Assembly (NCBI RefSeq): GCF_000331105.1
Contig: NC_020054.1
Location: 4,638,257-4,702,256 of the forward strand
DNA from: Fibrella aestuarina BUZ 2
GTDB lineage: Bacteria; Bacteroidota; Bacteroidia; Cytophagales; Spirosomataceae
DNA length: 64,000 bases
Reading direction: 5' to 3'
The notes under the pieces: model-generated
What the model saw: the letters and a program-made list of their open reading frames with translations, nothing else
Databases searched by the model: none
What the model was told of the DNA's origin: nothing
Shown: one piece after another, positions 53,292 to 61,540 of the stretch
How the letters are laid out: the number at the start of each line of letters is the position of its first letter
How positions within the stretch are numbered: the stretch's first letter is position 1
Made by a program: the position numbers and the translations under genes

Positions 53292-54260
53292 ATGTCGTAC
53301 CTGGATACAACCATCGACGTCTATAAGCAGGCCGCCGAAACGCCCGACGTTGGCCTTTGCTGCACCACTAACCCCGTCTGGCAACTGCCGGGCCTGAGCA
53401 TGCCCAAACGGATGCTCGACATGAACTACGGCTGCGGCAGCACCGTCAACCCCCGCGATCTGGTCAACGACCCCACGGTGTTGTATGTGGGGATTGGTGG
53501 CGGCATGGAACTGCTTCAGTTTGCCTACTTCAGCCGTCGGCCGGGGGCAATCATTGGTGTCGATGTGGTCGATGAAATGCTGGCGGCCTGCGGCGAAAAC
53601 CTGATCGAAGCCGAAGCGCAAAACGACTGGTTCCGGCGCGACTTTATCGACATCCGCAAAGGCAGCGCCCTCGACCTGCCCGTTGCCGACAATAGCGTCG
53701 ACGTGGCGGCGCAGAACTGCCTGTTCAACATCTTCAAGGCCGACGACCTGCGCGTGGCCTTGCAGGAGATGTACCGGGTGCTGAAACCCCACGGCCGCCT
53801 CGTGATGTCGGACCCCACCTGCGAGCAACCCATGTCCGACGAACTGCGCAATGACGACCGCCTGCGGGCGCTCTGCCTCACCGGCTCGCTGCCGCTGCAA
53901 ACGTACCTGAACGTGATCACCGGCATTGGCTTCGGCACCGTTGAGGTACGTGCCAAACGGGCCTACCGCGTGCTGTCGCCCAACCATTACCGCACCAACG
54001 AGCTCATCTACATTGAGAGCGTTGAGATCTGCGCCATCAAAGACCCGATGCCCGCCGACGGCCCTTGCATCTTCACCGGACGCACGGCCATCTATTTCGG
54101 CAACGACGATCATTTCGACGACCACAAAGGCCACGTGCTGCTACCTAACCAGCCACTCGCCGTTTGCGACAAAACCGCCGGTGCGCTTGCCGCCCTGGGT
54201 CGCGATGATATCTTTATTTCGCCATCCACTTATTTTTACGACGGCGGCGGTTGCTGCTAA
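53292..54260 (+). CDS. arsM: Arsenosugar-type arsenite methyltransferase ArsM
   Basis: This 322-residue SAM-dependent methyltransferase has YVGIGGGMELLQFAYF as the SAM-binding motif I. The arsenic-binding cysteines include VGLCCTTN (about 24-25), MNYGCGS (about 50) and the GGGCC end. It methylates arsenite and hands the product to ArsS. It begins 33 bp after the arsS stop in the same operon. Confidence 0.9.
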   Translation: MSYLDTTIDVYKQAAETPDVGLCCTTNPVWQLPGLSMPKRMLDMNYGCGSTVNPRDLVNDPTVLYVGIGGGMELLQFAYFSRRPGAIIGVDVVDEMLAACGENLIEAEAQNDWFRRDFIDIRKGSALDLPVADNSVDVAAQNCLFNIFKADDLRVALQEMYRVLKPHGRLVMSDPTCEQPMSDELRNDDRLRALCLTGSLPLQTYLNVITGIGFGTVEVRAKRAYRVLSPNHYRTNELIYIESVEICAIKDPMPADGPCIFTGRTAIYFGNDDHFDDHKGHVLLPNQPLAVCDKTAGALAALGRDDIFISPSTYFYDGGGCC

Positions 54261-54275
54261 AATCAGTAGGCAGTC

Positions 54276-54340
54276 TTCAGTTTACAGTAGGCAGTTGGCC
54301 CACGCCTGAGTAGGTTTGCAACTGCCTACTGTAAACTGAA
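54276..54340. repeat. Perfect 22-bp inverted repeat ending 4 bp before xseA
   Basis: Arms 54276-54297 and 54319-54340 are exact reverse complements (core CAGTTTACAGTAGGCAGTTG) with a 21-base loop. CAGTAGGCAGT is also repeated directly at 54264-54274. The hairpin fills the whole gap between arsM and xseA and would cover the xseA ribosome-binding region. Confidence 0.85.
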
Positions 54341-54344
54341 CGTT

Positions 54345-55556
54345 ATGTCTCCCATCCGCCTCTCCGACCTTGCCTATACGATTGATGCCGTGCTGGAAGA
54401 CAGCTTTGGCGGCAAGGCCATGTGGGTCATCGCCGAAACGAGCGATATCAAAAACTACCCCGACCGGCAGTACTGTTTTCTGACGCTCGTGGAACGCGAA
54501 GGCAACCAGACCGTCGCCAAGCTCGACGCCGCTATCTGGCGCAAAAACTACCCTATCATCCGGCAGTTCGAAACGGCCACCAGCGTGGCCTTTGCGCGCA
54601 ATATTCAGTTATTGCTGCTGGTGTCGGTGAGCTACCACGCCACCTATGGGCTCCGGCTGGAGGTGCATCAGATCGACCATGCTTACACCCTCGGCAACCT
54701 TGAACGCGAACGGCAGGCCGTGCTCGATACCCTCGTGCGCGACCATTCGCAGGTTGTCTGGCTGGACCAGGGGCAATACATCACCTCCAACCAGATGCTC
54801 GACCGCCCGGCCGTCTGGCAACGCATTGCCCTGATTACCGCCCCCAACTCCGACGGCTGGCGTGACTTTCGGCAGGAACTGGCCAACAACCCCTGGGGCT
54901 ACCGGTTCGTAGTCGACGAATACCTCACCCAGATTCAGGGGCAGGGGGCCGACAAAGCCATCTGCGCCCAGCTTGAGCAGATTGCCCGCGCCGACGTACC
55001 CTACGACGGGGTCGTGATCGTGCGGGGCGGCGGTTCGCAGCTGGATTTTGGTGCCTTCGACACCCTGCGTATGGGCGTGGCCGTTGCCAGTTTTCCCTAC
55101 CCCATTCTGGCGGGCATCGGTCACGACCGCAACGTGAGCATTACCGACATGCTGTGCCACCTGAGCGTGAAAACGCCGACCAAAGCCGCCGCCTTCCTGA
55201 TCGAACAGAATCGGATTTTCGAGGAAAACTGCCTGCAAATGGCCTATCGGGTGGCCGAAGCCAGCCGCACCGCCCTGCAAAATGCCCGCGAAGAGGTAGA
55301 GTGGCTTACCGACCGCTTCCGGCACGGCACGCAAACGTACCTGCGCAATCGCCACATCGACCTCACCGAAAAAGCCACCACCGTGCGCCACCTCGATCCC
55401 ATCAACGTGTTGCGTCGTGGGTACGTTATGCTGAGCCAAGAGGGTAAAATTCTGACCCGTGCCGCGCAGTTTCAGCCCGGCGCGGCGGTGCAGGCCCAAT
55501 TGGCCGATGGCGTCGTGGACCTGACCGTTGCCGCCCCGACCGAATCGGCTTCGTAA
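54345..55556 (+). CDS. xseA: Exodeoxyribonuclease VII large subunit
   Basis: This 403-residue subunit of the single-strand DNA exonuclease has an N-terminal OB-fold (about 5-100, MWVIAETSDIKNYPDRQYCF). The Exonuc_VII_L catalytic domain has the motifs ALITAPNSDGWRDF, VIVRGGGSQLDFGAFD and AGIGHDRNVSITDM. A helical tail ends in the VLRRGYVMLSQEGKIL motif. Degrades ssDNA together with XseB (56315), separated here by a DinB gene. Confidence 0.93.
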   Translation: MSPIRLSDLAYTIDAVLEDSFGGKAMWVIAETSDIKNYPDRQYCFLTLVEREGNQTVAKLDAAIWRKNYPIIRQFETATSVAFARNIQLLLLVSVSYHATYGLRLEVHQIDHAYTLGNLERERQAVLDTLVRDHSQVVWLDQGQYITSNQMLDRPAVWQRIALITAPNSDGWRDFRQELANNPWGYRFVVDEYLTQIQGQGADKAICAQLEQIARADVPYDGVVIVRGGGSQLDFGAFDTLRMGVAVASFPYPILAGIGHDRNVSITDMLCHLSVKTPTKAAAFLIEQNRIFEENCLQMAYRVAEASRTALQNAREEVEWLTDRFRHGTQTYLRNRHIDLTEKATTVRHLDPINVLRRGYVMLSQEGKILTRAAQFQPGAAVQAQLADGVVDLTVAAPTESAS

Positions 55557-55645
55557 TCCTGTCCCGCCACTTTCAGACTTAAATTCCGACGGAATCCCGT
55601 ACTTTCGGCTTTTCAATCTTAATCCTCTCAAAATCAACCAATCGC

Positions 55646-56191
55646 ATGAAAACACCCCTACTGATCCGGTTTAACCTGCTGGTGCTGGCCCTTTTGCTCA
55701 CGGGCATGGCCCAGGCCGCCCGCCCCATCACACCAGTTGCCCAATTAACGGCCGACTGGCAGCGGGCCAAAGAATACACGAAGGAGTATCTGGACGCCAT
55801 GCCCGAAGACGGGGTCGGTTTCAAGCCCACGGCGGAGATCCGCAGTTTTGCCGAGCAGTTGCTTCACCTTGCCAACGCCAACTACAATTTTGGCGCAATG
55901 GCCAGTGGCAAGCCCAATCCGATGCAGGGCAAGAGCCTCGAAAAAATGGACGATCTGAAATCGAAGGCTGCCCTGACCAAAGCCGTCATGGACAGCTACG
56001 ACTTTATGATCGACGCCGTAAAAGGCATGACGGATGCCCAACTGGCCGAAGTGGTGAAAATGGGGCAACGCGAAATGAGCCGCGAAGTCTTGTTGGCCAA
56101 AGCCTTTGAGCACCAGACGCACCACCGCGGGCAGTGCACGGTGTATATCCGGCTGAAAGGCGTGAAGCCCCCCAACGAAAAATTGTTCTGA
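55646..56191 (+). CDS. DinB-family protein, exported
   Basis: This 181-residue protein has a signal peptide (NLLVLALLLTGMAQA). The DinB four-helix bundle has RSFAEQLLHLANANYNFG (first His) and the metal-binding FEHQTHHRGQCTVYIRLKG (H-x-x-H-H-R-G-Q). It is probably a periplasmic metal-dependent transferase-like protein of unknown substrate. It interrupts the usual xseA-xseB pair. Confidence 0.87.
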   Translation: MKTPLLIRFNLLVLALLLTGMAQAARPITPVAQLTADWQRAKEYTKEYLDAMPEDGVGFKPTAEIRSFAEQLLHLANANYNFGAMASGKPNPMQGKSLEKMDDLKSKAALTKAVMDSYDFMIDAVKGMTDAQLAEVVKMGQREMSREVLLAKAFEHQTHHRGQCTVYIRLKGVKPPNEKLF

Positions 56192-56193
56192 TC

Positions 56194-56223
56194 AAAAAAG
56201 GCCTGCCAATGCGGGCCTTTTTT
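56194..56223 (+). terminator. Terminator after the DinB gene
   Basis: Stem AAAAAAGGCC / GGCCTTTTTT (56194-56203, 56214-56223) begins two bases after the stop and ends in a T-run. It implies that xseB has its own promoter. Confidence 0.8.
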
Positions 56224-56314
56224 ATGGATAAATGCCCGTATCCTGTCGTTGAGGCGTGGTTTATCCGGCAGCCTGCCGAGCGGTTCCTCACAATTCACTC
56301 GTATATTACCTGCT

Positions 56315-56503
56315 ATGACTTATCAGGAAGCATACGAACAATTGACCTCACTCGTTGACGAGATAGAAAACGAAACGGTTCCGCTGGATGAACTACCGGG
56401 AAAAATCAGGCAGGCAACCGAACTCATTGCCTTTTGCCAACAACGATTGCGGGCCGTCGACGACGATTATCAGCTGGCTTTGCAGCAGTTGCAGAAACGA
56501 TAA
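56315..56503 (+). CDS. xseB: Exodeoxyribonuclease VII small subunit
   Basis: This 62-residue all-helical protein from ATG 56315 has the family signature TYQEAYEQLTSLVDEIENET ... LPGKIRQATELIAFCQQRL. Multiple copies bind the XseA tail. The longer frame to 56249 lacks family similarity in its first 22 codons. Confidence 0.9.
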   Translation: MTYQEAYEQLTSLVDEIENETVPLDELPGKIRQATELIAFCQQRLRAVDDDYQLALQQLQKR

Positions 56504-56763
56504 GGCCCGCCGTTGCACCAGCCGCAAGGCTCCGACAAGCCGGTCTTTTTGGGCCGCCTCAGCTACCCTGACGGGCTACGACGACGACCAACTCACTAAA
56601 TTTATCAGAGGGTTCAGTTGTCGCTAAGGGCAAGTCTGGCTAATTTTATCGGCATAAATTCACTTTGCACCAGCCGAACGTCCCAGCAAGAACAGTGCAG
56701 CACAGCATCGAGAGGGAACGACAAGAGGGCATTCGCAGCGTAACTGTATACTGACCAACCATC

Positions 56764-58110
56764 ATGACATTATTTGGTGCATTCAACGAGGTATTGACCC
56801 CTGAAATACTGGCTAAAATTGCCCTGTATGAGGACGAACCTGCGGAGAAAACCACAAAAGCCGTCGAAGGCTTAGTACACACTGTGTTTGGGGGCTTACT
56901 CAAACGCACCACCACCGAGATTGGCGTTAATCAACTATACAGTCAACTTCAAAAGAGTGGGTATGATGGCGCGCTGGCGGCCAATCTGAACGCCGTCCTG
57001 AAAGACGCCACCCAAACGCATACAGTCATCACCAACGGCAACGAGGCGATTAGTCGGCTGTTGCCCGCCATGAAAAGCTCCATTGCGAGCATGATTTCCA
57101 GCTACGCCGGTATCCGTAACTCATCGGCCATTTCGCTGTTGGGCCTCACGGCGGCCGTTGTGCTCGATGTGCTGGGCAAACAGGTTCGGGAGAAAAAACT
57201 CGACGCTGATGGCCTTGCAGCCTCGCTCTTCGATCAGCGTGAAGCGTTTATCAATGCCGTACCGGAAGGGTTATTCCCCCAACTTGTTGAAAAGGTTGGT
57301 ATTCAGCAAATTGTAGCGGGGGTAGCCACCCCGGCCAAACGGGCGGCCCAATCGCCTCCCCTGCGCAGTACGGGCACCGCCACGCGCCCCGTCCCCCCCT
57401 CGACGGTATCGTTTGAACCCGACCCGGATGAAGACGGCGGCAATTCGCTCAGCAAGTGGCTCATCGGGCTTATTATTCTGGCCGCCCTCGGCGGGCTGGG
57501 GTACTACGCCTGGCAAAATACCCAGCAACATTCGGCCTCGACCGATACCGGCCTGGACGGTGCCCTGGTTTCCAGCGATACCGCCCAGTCAGACACCGTA
57601 GCCCGCTCTCTGGCCGTTCCCGTTGACACGACCGCCGCACGCCCGGCGTCCGCAACGGCAGGCGCTACATCGGCCACGACCGCGACCGGAATCGGAACGG
57701 CACCGACGGCGGGTGGCGATGCGGCCTTCAACACGGCCCTGACAACGTACCTGAACGACGCCACACAGCCTAAAGGCCGCATTTTTGAGCTGTCGGGCGT
57801 CACGTTTGCGCCAGCCTCGTTCAGCCTGACACCCGCCGCACAGGGCCAGATCAACACGTTGGTTCAGCAGCTCAAAGCCCGCCCCACGATGCAGGTGCAG
57901 TTGCAGGGCTACGCCAACGACGCACCGGGCCTCGGCCTGACCAATAAAGCCCTGTCGTTCAAGCGGGTCAACGTGATCAAACAGCAGCTTGTTCTGGCGG
58001 GTATCAACTACCTGCGCGTGGATGCCATCGGATTGGGTACCGGCGTTAAACCCGGCGATCTGGGCAAGCAGCCCCAGAAGAAGATCAACGTCAAGATTAT
58101 TTCGAAGTAA
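56764..58110 (+). CDS. DUF937 plus OmpA-domain envelope protein
   Basis: This 448-residue protein has three parts. An N-terminal DUF937-like helical domain (about 1-190) is followed by one membrane helix (about 236-252, WLIGLIILAALGGLGYYAW). A low-complexity A/T/D linker leads to a C-terminal OmpA/peptidoglycan-binding domain (about 345-448, VTFAPASFSLTPAAQGQINTL ... NKALSFKRVNVIKQQL). The N-terminus is expected in the cytoplasm and the OmpA part in the periplasm, so it could link the cytosol to the cell wall. Followed by a strong terminator. Confidence 0.85.
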   Translation: MTLFGAFNEVLTPEILAKIALYEDEPAEKTTKAVEGLVHTVFGGLLKRTTTEIGVNQLYSQLQKSGYDGALAANLNAVLKDATQTHTVITNGNEAISRLLPAMKSSIASMISSYAGIRNSSAISLLGLTAAVVLDVLGKQVREKKLDADGLAASLFDQREAFINAVPEGLFPQLVEKVGIQQIVAGVATPAKRAAQSPPLRSTGTATRPVPPSTVSFEPDPDEDGGNSLSKWLIGLIILAALGGLGYYAWQNTQQHSASTDTGLDGALVSSDTAQSDTVARSLAVPVDTTAARPASATAGATSATTATGIGTAPTAGGDAAFNTALTTYLNDATQPKGRIFELSGVTFAPASFSLTPAAQGQINTLVQQLKARPTMQVQLQGYANDAPGLGLTNKALSFKRVNVIKQQLVLAGINYLRVDAIGLGTGVKPGDLGKQPQKKINVKIISK

Positions 58111-58120
58111 TCGACGCGCA

Positions 58121-58180
58121 GAAAGCGGTCGCGGGCTTCACAGTGGTTAGCCAGACCCGGTGAAGCCCGCGACCGCTTTC
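58121..58180 (+). terminator. Strong terminator with 21-bp perfect stem
   Basis: Arms 58121-58141 (GAAAGCGGTCGCGGGCTTCA then C) and 58160-58180 pair perfectly around an 18-base loop, ten bases after the stop at 58110. GC-rich stem with a short T-run. Confidence 0.8.
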
Positions 58181-58236
58181 TCGTATTTTGGCCGTTCCGT
58201 TTAGTAGGAACTATCCATAGCTTTCTTTGATGCTAT

Positions 58237-59241
58237 GTGAAAGATCAGGCAAAAAACATAACTTTAGTGCGTCAAGTGTACGAAACGTCACCGGCACTGA
58301 CTATTCCCGAACCTCATCAAAAGGAAAGCCTCAGTCGCAGGCAATTCCTTTCCCTGGCAGGTTTGTCGGCGCTGGCCATCGGGGCTGGTGCCGACAGCTT
58401 CGCCTACTCACGAGCCAAATCAGGCGTACAAATTGCGTACTCAGCCATCACGTGGGGCGGCAACGATCAGCAGGCAATCACCGATCTGGCGGGTCTGGGC
58501 TATCGGGGCATTCAGTTGCGCGCCAATACCTTCGGGCCCTACCGCGCCAAACCCTCGGAACTGCGCGCCCTGCTGGAACAGCACAACCTACAGCTTGCCA
58601 TGTTTTCGAGTGGTAACGTCGAAATCGATCCGGCCAAGTACCAAAGCACTATCGATCAGCACGTTGCCCATGCCTCGTTTGTGAAAGCGCTGGGCGGGTC
58701 GGCCATTCAGCTCACCAATTCGGCCCGGCCCAAAGACCGGCAACCCACCACCGACGAACTAAAACGGCTCGCCACGGTGATGAACGAAATTGGCAAACAA
58801 ACGGCTGATCTGGGTGTGCAGGCGGTGTACCACAATCACATGCATCAACTGGGTGAAACCCCGGCGGAAGTCGACGTGATTGTGCAGGCCATGAACCCCA
58901 GCGCGGTGAAGCTGCTGCTCGACATTGCCCACTACCGGCAGGGTGGCGGACAGCCCGAAAAAGCCGTTCGGCAATACCGCGACATCCTGCACTCGCTCCA
59001 CCTGAAAGACACGAAGTCGCCCCTGCCCGACCGGCCCAACGACCCCAACGCCTACAAATTCGTGGAACTCGGGCGCGGCAACGTCAACGTACCGGCCGTA
59101 TTCAAAGCCCTGAGCGATATTAATTTTAACGGCTGGGGTATCGTTGAACTCGACGGCGTGCCCGATCAGGGACGTACTGCACTCCAGTGCGCCCAAACCA
59201 ACAAAGACTACATCACCCAGACCCTGAAGGTCAAACTTTAA
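58237..59241 (+). CDS. Sugar phosphate isomerase/epimerase-like TIM-barrel protein, Tat-exported
   Basis: This 334-residue protein starts at GTG 58237. It has a Tat signal, SRRQFLSLAGLSALAIG (about 33-49), and then an AP-endonuclease-2/xylose-isomerase-like TIM barrel. Metal-site segments include HNHMHQLGETPAEVD, LLLDIAHYRQGG and HSLHLKD, and a GIVELDG end. It heads a three-gene exported set with a DUF1080 protein two bases downstream and a Gfo/Idh oxidoreductase. Modification of keto-sugars in the periplasm is likely from context. Confidence 0.87.
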   Translation: MKDQAKNITLVRQVYETSPALTIPEPHQKESLSRRQFLSLAGLSALAIGAGADSFAYSRAKSGVQIAYSAITWGGNDQQAITDLAGLGYRGIQLRANTFGPYRAKPSELRALLEQHNLQLAMFSSGNVEIDPAKYQSTIDQHVAHASFVKALGGSAIQLTNSARPKDRQPTTDELKRLATVMNEIGKQTADLGVQAVYHNHMHQLGETPAEVDVIVQAMNPSAVKLLLDIAHYRQGGGQPEKAVRQYRDILHSLHLKDTKSPLPDRPNDPNAYKFVELGRGNVNVPAVFKALSDINFNGWGIVELDGVPDQGRTALQCAQTNKDYITQTLKVKL

Positions 59242-59243
59242 TT

Positions 59244-60002
59244 ATGCTTAACGTAACGAAATACGTACCCCTGGCGGCCCTGGCCGTTGCTGTTCTCGTT
59301 CAGCCCGCTGCGGCTCCCGATGCGCCCAACACCCTGACTAAACAGGAGCAACGCGACGGCTGGAAACTGCTGTTCGACGGCAAAACCACCAAAGGCTGGC
59401 GCGGAGCTTACAAAGAAAGTTTTCCCCAGCGCGGCTGGTCGGTCAACGACGGGACGCTGTCGATTCAGAAAACCGACGGGTCGGAATCGACCAACTTCGG
59501 CGACATTGTCACGACGGACGAATACAGCCAGTTTGACCTGCGCTTCGACTTCAAACTGAGTGAAGGCGCCAACAGCGGCCTGAAGTACTTCGTGGCCGAG
59601 CAATCGCCCAAACCGGCGGGGTCGGCCTTCGGACTCGAATACCAGGTACTCGACGATGAGCGCCACCCCGACGCCAAGATGGGCCGCGACGGCAACCGCA
59701 CCGTAGGCTCGCTGTATGACCTGATTCCCGCCAAAGACAAAAAAGTAAACCCGATCGGGCAATGGAACAGTGGCCGGGTGCTGGTGCGTGGCAACCATGT
59801 GGAACACTGGCTCAATGGCAGCAAGGTGGTTGAGTATGAGCGGGGCAGCGACGCCTTTCGTGAACTGGTAGCCAAGAGCAAATACGCCGCCCCGCAGTAT
59901 AACAGCAATGGGCGGTTTGGCGAAGCCCCCAAGGGCCACATCCTGTTGCAGGACCACGGCGATCACGTCGAATTCCGTAACATCAAGATTAAAACGTTGT
60001 AG
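59244..60002 (+). CDS. DUF1080 (3-keto-glycoside hydrolase-like) exported protein
   Basis: This 252-residue protein from ATG 59244 has a Sec signal (VPLAALAVAVLVQPAAA). It then has the concanavalin-like DUF1080 domain: GWKLLFDGKTTKGWRG, FDLRFDFKLSEGANSGLKYF, FGLEYQVLDDERHPDA and WNSGRVLVRGNHVEHWLNG, ending GHILLQDHGDHVEFRNIKI. Members are now linked to hydrolysis of 3-keto-glycosides. Its start is two bases after the isomerase stop, so the two are co-translated. Confidence 0.9.
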   Translation: MLNVTKYVPLAALAVAVLVQPAAAPDAPNTLTKQEQRDGWKLLFDGKTTKGWRGAYKESFPQRGWSVNDGTLSIQKTDGSESTNFGDIVTTDEYSQFDLRFDFKLSEGANSGLKYFVAEQSPKPAGSAFGLEYQVLDDERHPDAKMGRDGNRTVGSLYDLIPAKDKKVNPIGQWNSGRVLVRGNHVEHWLNGSKVVEYERGSDAFRELVAKSKYAAPQYNSNGRFGEAPKGHILLQDHGDHVEFRNIKIKTL

Positions 60003-60003
60003 C

Positions 60004-60057
60004 ACCAAAGCTCCAGCTTTGGTAAAACCCTTAACAACACCGGCGCTGGAGCGCCGG
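60004..60057. repeat. Twin hairpins with complementary loops
   Basis: Hairpin 1: ACCAAAGC-TCCA-GCTTTGGT (60004-60023). Hairpin 2: CCGGCGC-TGGA-GCGCCGG (60040-60057). The 4-base loops TCCA and TGGA are complementary to each other. They fill the gap between the DUF1080 gene and the Gfo/Idh start at 60067. It resembles a REP/BIME-type unit or a cotranscript stability element. Confidence 0.75.
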
Positions 60058-60066
60058 GCTACTTCC

Positions 60067-61395
60067 ATGCAAAACCGTCGTGATTTTATTAAATCGTCGG
60101 CCCTCGCTGGCCTCGGCATGAGCTTCTCGGCGAGCAGCTATGCCCGTATTCTGGGCGCCAATGAGCGAGTACGTGTTGGCGTTATCGGCTTCTCGGACCG
60201 CTTCCGTCAGTCGCTGGCCCCCGCTTTCGCTGGTCATTCCAAAGAGATGAACTTCGCCTTCGTGGGCGTATCGGACCTCTGGAGCCGCCGCCGCGACGAA
60301 GCCAAAGCCTTCCTGACGGGTAAAGGCTGGGCCGATGCGGGTAACTTCTCGATGAACCGCAACAATGATGAACTGCTCGACCGCAAGGACATCGACGCCG
60401 TCATCATCAGCACCGCCGATTTTCAGCACGCCATTCACTGCGCCGAAGCCGTTGAGGCGGGCCGCGACGTGTACGTGGAGAAGCCCTTCGCCGAATCGAT
60501 GGAAGACGCCCGCAAGGCACTGAAAGCCGTCGAGAAGTCGAAGAAGATCGTGCAGGTAGGCTCGCAGCGGCGGTCGGCTCCCAACTACCACGCAGCCAAC
60601 GAATACATCAAATCGGGTAAGTTTGGTGACGTATCGATGGTTGAAATGACCTGGAACGTCAACCAGCCCGGTCGCTGGCGCCGGCCCAAACTGGTGTCGG
60701 AGATCCGGCAGGAAGATACCGATTGGAAACGCTTCCTTATGAACCGGCCCGCCGAGGCGTGGGACCCGCGCAAATACCTCGAATACCGGCTGTTCTACCC
60801 CTATTCGTCGGGCATTCCGGGGCAGTGGATGTCGCACCAGATCGATACGGTACACTGGTTCAGCGGCTACGATCACCCCCGTTCGGTGGTGGCCAACGGA
60901 GGCGTATATGTCTGGAAAGACGGGCGCGTCAACCCCGATACGTTCACGGCCGTTTTCGATTACGGCCCGGACAACGACAAGGCAAAAGGCTTCCAGGTGC
61001 TCTACTCGTCGCGGATGCATAACGAGGCGGGCGGCACCAAGGAATACTACTACTCAAACGGGGGGATGATCAACCTCGACACCAACAAGATCACGCCAGA
61101 GGGCGGTCTGGAGGAGCGCTACGCCAAAGAAATGGGCATGAAAGCGAACCTACTGCCAACGATGTCACTTGGCGAAACAGCCCGGATGGAGACAGGTGCC
61201 AACACCGGCGGTGATCCTATGACGTCGCTGCACATGCGCAACTGGATGGAATGCGTGCGCAGCCGCAACGAACCTAATGCACCCGCCCGTGTCGGTTTCA
61301 ACCACTCAGTAGCCAACATCATGGCCACGAAAGCCTACCAGACCGGCCGCCGTGTCACCTGGGACAGCCAGAAATCGGATATAGTGGTGTCGTAA
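60067..61395 (+). CDS. Gfo/Idh/MocA-family oxidoreductase, Tat-exported
   Basis: This 442-residue protein from ATG 60067 has a Tat signal (QNRRDFIKSSALAGLGMSF). The Rossmann domain starts VRVGVIGFSDRF, with the catalytic-type lysine in YVEKPFAES. The C-terminal alpha/beta domain has SHQIDTVHWFSGYDHP. It probably oxidises or reduces a sugar hydroxyl with a bound NAD(P). With the DUF1080 and isomerase neighbours it suggests keto-sugar chemistry in the periplasm. Confidence 0.9.
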   Translation: MQNRRDFIKSSALAGLGMSFSASSYARILGANERVRVGVIGFSDRFRQSLAPAFAGHSKEMNFAFVGVSDLWSRRRDEAKAFLTGKGWADAGNFSMNRNNDELLDRKDIDAVIISTADFQHAIHCAEAVEAGRDVYVEKPFAESMEDARKALKAVEKSKKIVQVGSQRRSAPNYHAANEYIKSGKFGDVSMVEMTWNVNQPGRWRRPKLVSEIRQEDTDWKRFLMNRPAEAWDPRKYLEYRLFYPYSSGIPGQWMSHQIDTVHWFSGYDHPRSVVANGGVYVWKDGRVNPDTFTAVFDYGPDNDKAKGFQVLYSSRMHNEAGGTKEYYYSNGGMINLDTNKITPEGGLEERYAKEMGMKANLLPTMSLGETARMETGANTGGDPMTSLHMRNWMECVRSRNEPNAPARVGFNHSVANIMATKAYQTGRRVTWDSQKSDIVVS

Positions 61396-61410
61396 GCCAC
61401 CAATAAAGAG

Positions 61411-61522
61411 AGTCGATTAAGAAAAGAAGTCCGGAGTCTGGACAGTCGTTTTAGTGTTGCTTACGCGAAGCGTTCACATTGAAATGACTGTCCGGACTCC
61501 GGACTTCTTTTCTTAATCGACT
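61411..61522. terminator. 37-bp inverted repeat between convergent genes
   Basis: Arms 61411-61447 and 61486-61522 are complementary at 36 of 37 positions. The 38-base loop contains a smaller hairpin (GCTTACGCGAAGC). It separates the convergent Gfo/Idh and TrpF-like genes and could terminate both. It is far longer than a simple terminator needs. Confidence 0.8.
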
Positions 61523-61540
61523 TTCCAGCCTTCTGTCTGT

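Noticed and set aside
54609..55655. 348-residue minus-strand frame across xseA
   Set aside because: Antisense shadow; the plus strand has all exonuclease VII motifs.
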